Below are positions 1-5,251 of a stretch of DNA of 5,251 nt, piece by piece; position 1 is the stretch's first letter, and each line of letters opens with the position of its first letter. The notes beneath the pieces were generated by a model. That model searched no databases, was not told the DNA's origin, and saw only the letters and a list, made by a program, of their open reading frames with translations. The position numbers and the translations under genes were made by a program. This DNA comes from an uncultured Elusimicrobiales bacterium. GTDB taxonomy: Bacteria; Elusimicrobiota; Elusimicrobia; Elusimicrobiales; Elusimicrobiaceae. The stretch is taken from positions 1 to 5,251 of the forward strand of contig CALUQA010000025.1 of assembly GCA_944322775.1 (NCBI GenBank), given 5' to 3'.

Positions 1-97
1 AGGCGGGGCCGACCGGGCCGCAGGTCACTAAGGCAACGGGTGGCCAAATCCTGTACTGCCCACCATTTATTACCCCGCTTCATGCGGGGTTTTTTAT
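1..97 (+). repeat. 97-bp direct repeat, copy 1 (cut by window edge)
   Basis: This stretch is identical base for base to 186-282, offset by 185 bp. The match stops at position 98 (G here, T at 283). The left limit is set by the window edge, so the true unit probably continues upstream. By analogy with copy 2, it would include a partner strand for the CAAATCCTG segment at 45-53. The copy contains the tRNA-like tail at 45-65 and an intrinsic terminator at 72-95. Perfect identity over 97 bp of non-coding DNA suggests recent duplication, gene conversion or strong constraint. Confidence 0.95.
72..95 (+). terminator. Intrinsic terminator of repeat copy 1
   Basis: The stem CCCCGC (73-78) pairs with GCGGGG (84-89) around the loop TTCAT, with an extra A-T pair at 72/90. 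A run of six T (90-95) follows at once. The U-tract lies on the plus strand only, so it would stop rightward transcripts coming from upstream of the window. The same terminator recurs at 257-280. Confidence 0.85.
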
Positions 98-104
98 GCA
101 GTAA

Positions 105-126
105 GCACGCAAACTGCTTTGCGTGC
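105..126. repeat. Perfect 9-bp inverted repeat between the two direct repeats
   Basis: GCACGCAAA (105-113) is the exact reverse complement of TTTGCGTGC (118-126), with the 4-base loop CTGC. It lies just after the first terminator and just before the predicted closing stem of the second structured unit. No T-run follows, so it is not a normal intrinsic terminator. It is absent after copy 2. It could be part of the RNA unit, a protein-binding palindrome or a junction scar. Its last two bases compete with the proposed 125-137 stem. Confidence 0.6.
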
Positions 127-280
127 GGCAGGATTTGAAAGCCGCAGCGTTGTGCGAGTTTGCCCCCGGCAAGGCGAGCACCGCGAGGCGGGGCCGACCG
201 GGCCGCAGGTCACTAAGGCAACGGGTGGCCAAATCCTGTACTGCCCACCATTTATTACCCCGCTTCATGCGGGGTTTTTT
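125..280 (+). ncRNA. Candidate structured small RNA ending in an intrinsic terminator
   Basis: The stretch folds by hand into a closed multi-branch shape. The closing helix pairs CAGGATTTG (129-137) with CAAATCCTG (230-238), nine Watson-Crick pairs. It can continue through a two-base bulge as 125-128 with 241-244. Inside are three possible arms: 147-184 (147-149/182-184, 152-155/178-181 and 160-164/168-172 with a CCC loop), 188-206 (GGCC 192-195 with GGCC 201-204), and 208-229 (GGTCA with TGGCC, one G-U). The terminator at 257-280 gives a natural 3' end. I recognise no known family: the motifs of tmRNA, SRP RNA and RNase P RNA are not evident. The 3' part resembles a tRNA end. A start near 125-127 is a guess, and no clear promoter was found. 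It could instead be a decayed or rearranged tRNA region. Confidence 0.4.
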
Positions 281-282
281 AT
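186..282 (+). repeat. 97-bp direct repeat, copy 2
   Basis: This is the second identical copy of the 97-bp repeat. It begins inside the candidate structured RNA and covers its two 3' arms, the 3' strand of the closing helix, the tRNA-like tail and the terminator. Copy 1 therefore probably belongs to an equivalent RNA whose 5' part lies left of the window. After 282 the sequence changes to the A/T-rich leader of the epimerase gene. Confidence 0.95.
257..280 (+). terminator. Intrinsic terminator of repeat copy 2
   Basis: The stem CCCCGC (258-263) pairs with GCGGGG (269-274), loop TTCAT, with an added A-T pair at 257/275, followed by six T (275-280). It ends the candidate RNA and shields the downstream epimerase gene from rightward read-through, so that gene needs its own promoter. 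Confidence 0.85.
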
Positions 283-291
283 TGAAAAATT

Positions 292-320
292 TTCGTCGCC
301 CTTAAAGAAATAAGTACAAT
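292..320 (+). promoter_or_regulatory. Possible sigma-70-type promoter for the epimerase gene
   Basis: TACAAT at 315-320 is a good -10 match, one base off TATAAT. At 17 bp spacing upstream lies TTCGTC (292-297), a poor -35. The region after the terminator is A/T-rich, as expected for a promoter. The predicted start near 327 would give a leader of about 20 nt before the ATG at 349. The call rests mainly on the -10 box and on the terminator just upstream. Confidence 0.4.
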
Positions 321-348
321 ATAGAAAACATTTTTTATCGGCGGAAAC

Positions 349-1290
349 ATGTTTACTCAAAAACACACGTGGCTTATTACCGGCGGGGCCGGTTTTATCG
401 GCTCGCACCTGGCCAGAGAATTGGTCCGGCGCGGGCAGAAAGTGCGCGTGTTCGACGATTTTTCTTCCGGCAATGTCGACAATCTTGCCGACATTAAAAA
501 CGATATTGAATGCATTACCGGCGACATTCGCGATTATGCCGCGCTTAATAAAGCCTGCCAAGGCATAGAATACATTTCGCACCATGCGGCGCTGGTATCG
601 GTGCCGCAGTCCATACAGCAACCGCGCGAAACGATGGAAATCAACGTGCAGGGCACCGTAAACCTGTTGGAAGCCGCACGCCAAAACAAGGCCAAGCGTG
701 TGGTGTTTGCCTCTTCTTGTGCCATTTATGGGGACGCGCAACAAGCCTCTTTGTTTACGGAGCAAAGCCCTTTCCAAGGCAAATCCCCTTATGCCGTTTC
801 TAAATATGCCGGCAACGGTTTATGCCGGCTTTACGCGCAGCTTTTTGCTTTGCCGACGGTATGCTTGGTGTATTTTAACGTGTTTGGCAGAGGGCAGTCT
901 TTCAACTCGCCTTATTCGGCGGTTATTGCCCGCTTTTTGCATCAGGCGGCCGCCGGGGAGCCCATATATATTAACGGGGACGGCACCCAAACGCGCGATT
1001 TTATTTCGGTGGAAGACATTGTCCGCGCCAATTTGCTTGCCTTTGAAAAAGCCCAGCCCGGGCAGACCTACAATGTCGGCTCCGGCACAACGTATTCCCT
1101 GCTTCAACTGGCCGATCTGATAGAAAAAATATCCGGCCGCCCGCTTAAGCGTTTGTTCCGCCCCGCACGGGAAGGGGACATTCTTTTTTCCGCCGCGGAC
1201 ACCCGCAAATTCCAGGCGTTGGGCTTTTCCCCGTCTGTTTCTTTAGAAGAAGCCCTGCGCGCTCTCTGGCAAGATTTTGTACACAAATAA
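349..1290 (+). CDS. NAD-dependent UDP-sugar 4-epimerase (extended SDR, GalE/WbpP type)
   Basis: The product has 313 residues, a usual length for extended short-chain dehydrogenases/reductases, and is cytoplasmic. Visible features are the NAD-binding glycine motif GGAGFIG (12-18), the acidic D36-D37 ending the second strand that would hold the NAD ribose, GDIRD (58-62), HHAALVSVP (78-86), catalytic S123, and the Y148-x3-K152 pair in SPYAVSK. YFNVFGRGQ (175-183) and YINGDGTQTRDFISVED (207-223) form the nucleotide-sugar part and closely recall UDP-GlcNAc 4-epimerases of the WbpP type. The position matching the GalE gatekeeper Tyr299 is Ser281 (in GDILFSAAD), as in WbpP, which would favour N-acetylated sugars. 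The likely role is interconversion of UDP-GlcNAc/UDP-GalNAc or UDP-Glc/UDP-Gal for surface glycans. Only a weak ribosome site (GGCGGA, about 340-345) precedes the ATG, but the protein starts well before its first motif. The gene stands apart from the downstream operon. A nucleotide-sugar dehydratase is possible but less likely. Confidence 0.85.
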   Translation: MFTQKHTWLITGGAGFIGSHLARELVRRGQKVRVFDDFSSGNVDNLADIKNDIECITGDIRDYAALNKACQGIEYISHHAALVSVPQSIQQPRETMEINVQGTVNLLEAARQNKAKRVVFASSCAIYGDAQQASLFTEQSPFQGKSPYAVSKYAGNGLCRLYAQLFALPTVCLVYFNVFGRGQSFNSPYSAVIARFLHQAAAGEPIYINGDGTQTRDFISVEDIVRANLLAFEKAQPGQTYNVGSGTTYSLLQLADLIEKISGRPLKRLFRPAREGDILFSAADTRKFQALGFSPSVSLEEALRALWQDFVHK

Positions 1291-1331
1291 TACTGCGCGC
1301 CGCACAAAGCGTGTCCCCTCTTTTTTATGAT

Positions 1332-1361
1332 TATGATAATATAGAGAAAAGCATTTCTCTA
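1332..1361 (+). promoter_or_regulatory. Possible promoter and leader hairpin ahead of the transporter operon
   Basis: The 85-bp gap after the epimerase gene carries overlapping -10-like boxes, TATGAT (1332-1337) and GATAAT (1335-1340), with no convincing -35. Directly after them is a perfect 8-bp inverted repeat, TAGAGAAA (1342-1349) with TTTCTCTA (1354-1361), loop AGCA. It ends four bases before the ribosome site AAGGAG (1365-1370). It could be an operator at the transcription start or a leader hairpin affecting mRNA stability or ribosome access. The inverted repeat is certain; its function is inferred. Confidence 0.4.
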
Positions 1362-1375
1362 AATAAGGAGTATAT

Positions 1376-2395
1376 ATGTTCAAACAAACCGTATCTTCCG
1401 TTTATGCGCCTATCAATAATGCCTGCCTGATTATTTTGGCCGGCACCGCGCTGACCTGGATTTTGGTTTACGCCAAAGCCGTGCTGATGCCCTTTGTCAT
1501 CGCCGTATTTTTATCTATTGTGCTTAATACTATTGCCGACTGGATAAACAAAAAATGGAAAGTGCCCCACCTGCTGGGCTTTTTAATCGGCATTTTGCTG
1601 TTTTTGGGCATGGCTACGCTTTCGGTCATTTTTGTTTCAAACTCCATTTCCTCTTTTGTAAACGGAGCCAATATTTATGCCGAAAAATTAAACGACACCG
1701 TGGCCTGGTTTTTGCAAACGGCCCAAAAATTCGGCATTAAATTAAACTCCGAACTGCTGTCCGAAACGCTTAACCGTCTGCCTATTTTTAACCTGCTGCG
1801 CACTATGGGCGGCAGTGTAGTGTCTTTTGTATCCAACCTGGCGCTGATTTCGCTGTTTCTTATTTTTATGTTCATGGGCCGCGCCTCCAGCGACGAAAAA
1901 ACCGCCCTGGTAACCAATATTGAAAAACAAATTTCTTATTATCTGATTATTAAAATTTTTGTTTCGCTGCTGGCTACCATTTTAACTTGGATTATTTTGG
2001 CCGCCGTCGGCACAGAGCTGGCCATTATGTTTGCCGTCATCACGTTTGTGCTTAACTTTATCCCCAACATCGGTCCTTTTATTGCCACCATTTTGCCGTT
2101 GCCGGTGCTGTTTTTGCAATATGGTTTTGACTGGCAAATGATTTTGGCCGTCTGTCTGCTTACCGCCACACACTTTGTGGTGGGCAATATTCTGGAAACA
2201 AAGTGGCTGGGCAAAGGAATGGACTTAAACCCCATCGTCGTGATTGCTTCCTTAATCTTTTGGGCGTTGGTGTGGGGCGTTATCGGTGCCTTGCTGGCCG
2301 TGCCGCTGACCTCGGTTATCAAAATGATTTTGGAGCGCAGCCAACCCACTAAACCCTTTGCCGACCTGCTGGCCGGACGATTGCCTTTTAAATAG
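1376..2395 (+). CDS. AI-2E family transporter (TqsA/YdiK-like membrane protein)
   Basis: This 339-residue inner-membrane protein has the usual length and layout of the AI-2E transporter family (formerly UPF0118). An N-terminal hydrophobic block lies at about 15-55, another segment at 66-90, then a polar stretch (about 95-145). A C-terminal membrane block follows (about 146-168, 188-212, 215-247, 254-272, 285-318). Family signatures are the loop FVLNFIPNIGPFIATILPLP (224-243), NILETKWLGKGMDLNPIVV (271-289) and the end segment WGVIGALLAVPLTSVIK (300-316). Family members have been linked to export of the autoinducer AI-2, and some to sodium/proton exchange, so the substrate cannot be read from sequence. 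The ATG is preceded by AAGGAG at five bases. The stop codon overlaps the ampG ribosome site, which places this gene first in the recycling operon. The membrane family is clear; the substrate is unknown. Confidence 0.88.
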   Translation: MFKQTVSSVYAPINNACLIILAGTALTWILVYAKAVLMPFVIAVFLSIVLNTIADWINKKWKVPHLLGFLIGILLFLGMATLSVIFVSNSISSFVNGANIYAEKLNDTVAWFLQTAQKFGIKLNSELLSETLNRLPIFNLLRTMGGSVVSFVSNLALISLFLIFMFMGRASSDEKTALVTNIEKQISYYLIIKIFVSLLATILTWIILAAVGTELAIMFAVITFVLNFIPNIGPFIATILPLPVLFLQYGFDWQMILAVCLLTATHFVVGNILETKWLGKGMDLNPIVVIASLIFWALVWGVIGALLAVPLTSVIKMILERSQPTKPFADLLAGRLPFK

Positions 2396-2398
2396 GAG
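2394..2398 (+). promoter_or_regulatory. Ribosome binding site of ampG overlapping the upstream stop codon
   Basis: AGGAG at 2394-2398 shares its first two bases with the TAG stop (2393-2395) of the transporter gene and lies five bases before the ampG ATG at 2404. A ribosome finishing the first gene is thus placed on the initiation site of the next, which suggests coupled translation and fixes the ampG start. Confidence 0.8.
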
Positions 2399-2403
2399 CT
2401 TCT

Positions 2404-3702
2404 ATGCACAAAAACCCGTCCCCGTGGGCGTATATCCCTTCTTTGTATTTTGTGGAAGGGCTGCCCTACATTCTTATAAACGTAGTGTCTGCGGCGCTGT
2501 ACAGCAAGCTGGGGGTGCCCAACGACGTATTTGCCTTTTGGACGGGTTTTTTGTACCTGCCTTGGACGCTTAAAATGCTGTGGAGCCCGCTGGTGGACAG
2601 CAAAAGCACCAAGCGCCGCTGGCTGCTGACGTGCCAGTTCCTTTTTGCCGTTCTGTTTTTATTCGTGGCATTGGCTTTGGGTTGGAATGCATTTTTTACG
2701 GCGTCTTTATGCGGCTTTGCCGCGGGTGCCTTTGTGTCCGCCACGTATGACATCGCCACCGACGGCTACTATATGCTGGCCCTGTCTGCCGAAAAGCAGG
2801 GCTATTTTATCGGCATACGCACCATTTTCTACCGCTTGGCCATGATTTTTGGCGGCGGCACCCTGCTTATGCTTATCGGCCTTTTGGAACAGCACACCGG
2901 CCACGTGCTTTTAAGCTGGCGTCTGGGTTTGGCCGGCATGGGCGTTTTGTTTGCCCTGTTTGCGCTCTATCACGTGTGGATATTGCCCGCCCCCCAACAA
3001 GACAAGCCCGCCGTTTCCACCGGGCACTTGCCCATTTTTTTGGACGCGTTTAAAACCTATTTCCAGCAAAAAAATATTGTGTATATTTTGATTTTTATTT
3101 TATTTTACCGCTTGGGCGACGCCCTGCTGGAAAAAATGGTCGTCCCCTTTTTAATCGGCACGCCGGGCACGGGCGCGCTGGCGCTGTCCACCCAGCAGTA
3201 CGGCTTAATTAAAGGCACCTTGGGCGTGGCGGCCATTATTGCGGGCAATTTGGCAGGCGGCTTCTTTTTGGGCCGCTACGGATTTAAAAAATGCATTTGG
3301 CCTTTTGCCCTTATTTTAATTTTGCCCAATTTCTTTTATATATACATGTCGTATGCAAAACCCGCGGTATGGGTGGTGGCCACGCTGCTTACGCTGGAGC
3401 ACTTTGGCAACGGGCTTGCGCTGATGGCCTTTATGGTGTTTATCATGTATGTATCACAAGGCAAATACAAAACCTCGCACTATGCCATTTCCACGGGCAT
3501 TATGGCGCTGGGCATGATGGTGCCTTCCATGCTTTCGGGCAAAATGCAGACGGCGCTTGGTTACCAGCACTTTTTTATAGCCGTAGCCGTTTTAAGCCTG
3601 TGCACGCTGGCGGTTATCCCGTTGACGCACAAAATTAAATCCATAGAAGAAACCGAAAAAGCATTCCGCAGCCACAAAATGCAAATATCGGACGCAGACT
3701 AA
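2404..3702 (+). CDS. ampG: AmpG-type muropeptide permease (MFS)
   Basis: This is a 432-residue polytopic inner-membrane protein of the major facilitator superfamily, AmpG branch. It imports GlcNAc-1,6-anhydroMurNAc and its peptides from the periplasm, driven by the proton gradient. The N-terminal part shows the AmpG pattern: SLYFVEGLPY (13-22), FWTGFLYLPWTLKMLWSPLVD (45-65) with a basic cytoplasmic loop KSTKRRW (67-73), then ATYDIATDGYYML (113-125) with D116 and D120. About twelve hydrophobic segments can be picked out, with a polar central loop at 196-212 between the halves. It is shorter than the 491-residue E. coli protein, which has two extra membrane segments. The C-terminal tail (410-432) is charged and soluble. 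Family resemblance alone leaves room for other AmpG/acetyl-CoA transporter-like permeases, but murQ abuts its stop and anmK follows, which makes muropeptide uptake the best reading. Confidence 0.88.
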   Translation: MHKNPSPWAYIPSLYFVEGLPYILINVVSAALYSKLGVPNDVFAFWTGFLYLPWTLKMLWSPLVDSKSTKRRWLLTCQFLFAVLFLFVALALGWNAFFTASLCGFAAGAFVSATYDIATDGYYMLALSAEKQGYFIGIRTIFYRLAMIFGGGTLLMLIGLLEQHTGHVLLSWRLGLAGMGVLFALFALYHVWILPAPQQDKPAVSTGHLPIFLDAFKTYFQQKNIVYILIFILFYRLGDALLEKMVVPFLIGTPGTGALALSTQQYGLIKGTLGVAAIIAGNLAGGFFLGRYGFKKCIWPFALILILPNFFYIYMSYAKPAVWVVATLLTLEHFGNGLALMAFMVFIMYVSQGKYKTSHYAISTGIMALGMMVPSMLSGKMQTALGYQHFFIAVAVLSLCTLAVIPLTHKIKSIEETEKAFRSHKMQISDAD

Positions 3703-4596
3703 ATGAAAAAAATTGCTTTAATCCCAACCGAAAGCGTAAACCCGCGCACCAAGAAATTGGACGTTTCTTCCCCGCGCCAAATAGCGCAGATGATAAACGC
3801 CGAAGATTTTAACGCTGCCCGCGCGGTCCAAAAAGCCGCCCCCGACATTGCCAAAACCATAGACGCGGCGGCCAAGGCCTTTTTGGCCGGCCGCAAAATT
3901 ATTTTTATCGGCGCCGGCACTAGCGGACGGCTTGGCGTGCTGGAAGCGGCCGAATGCGTGCCGACTTTTGGCACAAAGCCTTCCCAAATTTTAGGCATTA
4001 TTGCCGGGGGCAAAAACGCCATGTTCCGCGCCAAAGAAGGCGCCGAAGACGACAGCGCCCAAGGCGGCAAAGACGTGCTTAAAAAAGCACGCCCCGGGGA
4101 TTTGGTCATCGGCCTGACGGCCAGCGGCATTACCCCGTATGTGCTGGGGGCTTTGCACGCGGCCAAGCAAGCCGCCTGCACCACCGTTTTGCTGGCCTGC
4201 AACAAACAAGCAGACACCCAAGACGCCGCTATTTTTATTTATCTGCCCACCGGGGCCGAGGCTTTAAACGGCTCCACCCGCATGAAGGCGGGCACCGCCA
4301 CCAAAATGGCGCTTAACGCCATTACCACCGGGGCCATGGCACGCGCCGGCAAAGTGTACGGCAACCTGATGATAGACGTGCGCCCCACCAATCAAAAACT
4401 CATTCGCCGCGCCCTGCGCCTGATTATGACGGTGGCCCAAACAGGCCAAGCAACCGCTCAAAAATTATTGGACGCTTCCGGCAAAAATGTTAAAACGGCC
4501 GTGCTGATGCACCTTAAAAACTGCACGCGCGCGCAAGCCGAAAAACGCCTGAAAAAACACCGCGGTTTTTTGGCGGAGGCTTTGCGTGAAAAATAA
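3703..4596 (+). CDS. murQ: N-acetylmuramic acid 6-phosphate etherase
   Basis: The 297-residue cytoplasmic enzyme matches the family length (298 in E. coli). It cleaves the lactyl ether of MurNAc-6-phosphate to give GlcNAc-6-phosphate and D-lactate. The N-terminus, PTESVNPRTKKLD (8-20), is typical of the family. A SIS sugar-phosphate domain follows: GAGTSGRLGVLEAAEC (70-85), with E84 matching the catalytic Glu83 of E. coli MurQ. E115 in KEGAEDD (111-117) matches Glu114, and LTASGITPYVLGAL (138-151) is the second phosphate-binding loop. GAEALNGSTRMKAGTATKMALN (184-205) is the MurQ signature. The C-terminal helices (about 245-297) correspond to the small UBA-like tail. The ATG follows the ampG TAA with no gap and no clear ribosome site, so initiation probably depends on ribosomes ending ampG. 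All key residues are present and nothing is broken. Confidence 0.96.
   Translation: MKKIALIPTESVNPRTKKLDVSSPRQIAQMINAEDFNAARAVQKAAPDIAKTIDAAAKAFLAGRKIIFIGAGTSGRLGVLEAAECVPTFGTKPSQILGIIAGGKNAMFRAKEGAEDDSAQGGKDVLKKARPGDLVIGLTASGITPYVLGALHAAKQAACTTVLLACNKQADTQDAAIFIYLPTGAEALNGSTRMKAGTATKMALNAITTGAMARAGKVYGNLMIDVRPTNQKLIRRALRLIMTVAQTGQATAQKLLDASGKNVKTAVLMHLKNCTRAQAEKRLKKHRGFLAEALREK
4575..4579 (+). promoter_or_regulatory. Ribosome binding site that sets the GTG start of anmK
   Basis: GGAGG at 4575-4579 lies inside the last codons of murQ, six bases before the GTG at 4586. No ATG in the anmK frame occurs before the conserved GLMSGTS motif, and starting at that motif's internal Met would cut into it. 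The strong site and spacing therefore identify GTG as the start. Confidence 0.8.
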
Positions 4597-5251
4597 TTTT
4601 TTTACTTTGCCCAAAAACGCCTATTGCCTGGGGCTGATGAGCGGCACCAGCTGCGACGGGCTGACCGTGTGCGCGGTGCAGCTAAAACCTTTTAAAATTT
4701 TATGTTTTAAAAATTATGCCTATCCCGCCGCTTTGCAACAACGCCTGCTGCAGGCCAAGGCTTTGCCTGCGCCGCAGCTTTCGCAGCTTAACTTTGAGCT
4801 GGGCCAACTGTATGCGCAAAAAGCCAAGGCATCCTCAAAAACATTCCGCCTGCCGCTTACGCATTTGTTTTGCGTCGGCAGCCACGGGCAAACCGTCTAT
4901 CACGGCCCGCAGGACAAAACCCCCAACACCCTGCAAATAGGGGAGCCTTCTTTTTTGGCGGCGGCGTTGCGCGTGCCCGTGGTGGCGCACTTTCGGGAAA
5001 TGGACATGGCCCTTGGCGGCCAAGGGGCGCCGCTGGTGCCGTTTTTTGACGAATACCTCTTTGGCCGCGGCCGGCCCAAAATACTGCTTAATTTAGGCGG
5101 CATTGCCAATCTGTCGGTGGTGGGCAAAGGCGTTAAAACCTTTGGGTTTGACTGCGGCCCCGCCAACACGCTGATGGACATTGCCTGCGCTCAATTTGCA
5201 GGCAAACCCTACGATAAAGACGGCCGCCTGGCCGCCCAAGGCACGCCAGAC
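4586..5251 (+). CDS. anmK: Anhydro-N-acetylmuramic acid kinase, 5' part (runs off the window)
   Basis: The first 222 codons are visible and in frame to the last base. The full family length is about 370 residues, so roughly 60 percent is seen. The enzyme uses ATP and water to open the 1,6-anhydro ring of anhydroMurNAc, giving MurNAc-6-phosphate, the substrate of MurQ. Hallmarks are GLMSGTSCDGL (16-26, phosphate-binding loop of the ASKHA fold), GSHGQTVYH (98-106), LQIGEPSFLA (116-125) and FREMDMALGGQGAPLVP (136-152). Asp140 of that last motif matches the aspartate proposed as catalytic base in characterised AnmK. LLNLGGIANL (167-176) and FDCGPANTLMD (188-198) follow. It starts with GTG, overlaps the murQ end by 11 nt in another frame, and has its own ribosome site, so the two proteins are probably made together. 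No frameshift is visible. Confidence 0.95.
   Translation, partial: MKNNFFTLPKNAYCLGLMSGTSCDGLTVCAVQLKPFKILCFKNYAYPAALQQRLLQAKALPAPQLSQLNFELGQLYAQKAKASSKTFRLPLTHLFCVGSHGQTVYHGPQDKTPNTLQIGEPSFLAAALRVPVVAHFREMDMALGGQGAPLVPFFDEYLFGRGRPKILLNLGGIANLSVVGKGVKTFGFDCGPANTLMDIACAQFAGKPYDKDGRLAAQGTPD

Noticed and set aside
127..250. Complete tRNA gene with a long insertion
   Set aside because: GGCAG at 127-131 can pair with CTGCC at 241-245, but no D-arm, anticodon arm or standard T-arm can be built between them.
80..268. Minus-strand 62-codon open frame over the repeats
   Set aside because: Its translation resembles the spurious proteins obtained by reading tRNA 3' ends backwards (WWAVQDL pattern), and no start signals are visible.
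1..282. CRISPR array
   Set aside because: There are only two repeats, each 97 bp and ending in a terminator, with a single 88-bp spacing segment and no cas genes. This does not match CRISPR repeat and spacer sizes.
119..313. Small plus-strand open frames of 60-64 codons across the repeat region
   Set aside because: They run through the hairpins and the intrinsic terminator, have no ribosome site or codon pattern of a gene, and are explained by a GC-rich structured RNA.
265..777. Minus-strand 170-codon open frame opposite the epimerase gene
   Set aside because: It is a shadow of a well-supported gene with all catalytic motifs on the plus strand. It shows no recognisable domain and crosses the terminator and promoter region.
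1302..1326. Possible terminator after the epimerase gene (GCAC/GTGT stem then a six-T run)
   Set aside because: The stem is only four pairs including one G-U, and the T-run begins several bases after it. This is too weak to call, although some transcription stop here is plausible.
3699..4217. Minus-strand 172-codon open frame opposite murQ
   Set aside because: It is a low-complexity Ala/Pro/Ser-rich shadow of the murQ frame. The plus-strand reading has full-length family motifs.

Overview
The window holds a short non-coding region followed by five densely packed plus-strand genes. The protein content points to a Gram-negative bacterium: an AmpG-type muropeptide permease, MurQ and AnmK together form the cytoplasmic branch of peptidoglycan recycling through 1,6-anhydro-MurNAc, a product of lytic transglycosylases. 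Base composition looks balanced, with many GCC/GGC codons next to A/T-rich runs. I cannot name the genus. A gut-type lineage such as Elusimicrobiota is a guess from overall style only.

Positions 1-348 carry no convincing protein gene. They hold two identical 97-bp direct repeats (1-97 and 186-282), 185 bp apart. Each ends in a strong intrinsic terminator for plus-strand transcription. In the second copy, sequence on both sides of the repeat folds by hand into a closed multi-branch structure (about 125-244). This suggests a tandem array of small structured RNAs, with at least one copy running off the left edge. The 3' end of each unit reads like the last third of a tRNA (T-stem 3' strand, acceptor 3' strand, A, CCA), but the rest of the tRNA is missing. 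This is the most unusual part of the window.

At 349-1290 lies an extended short-chain dehydrogenase/reductase of the GalE/WbpP type, probably a UDP-hexose or UDP-HexNAc 4-epimerase serving surface polysaccharide synthesis. It appears to have its own promoter.

From 1376 to the right edge runs one probable operon: an AI-2E family membrane transporter, ampG, murQ and the 5' part of anmK. Gaps are 8 nt, 0 nt and an 11-nt overlap, so translation is likely coupled. AmpG would import GlcNAc-anhydroMurNAc-peptides. After removal of GlcNAc and peptide by enzymes not seen here, AnmK would phosphorylate anhydroMurNAc to MurNAc-6-phosphate, and MurQ would convert that to GlcNAc-6-phosphate and D-lactate. 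The role of the AI-2E family protein in this set is unknown.
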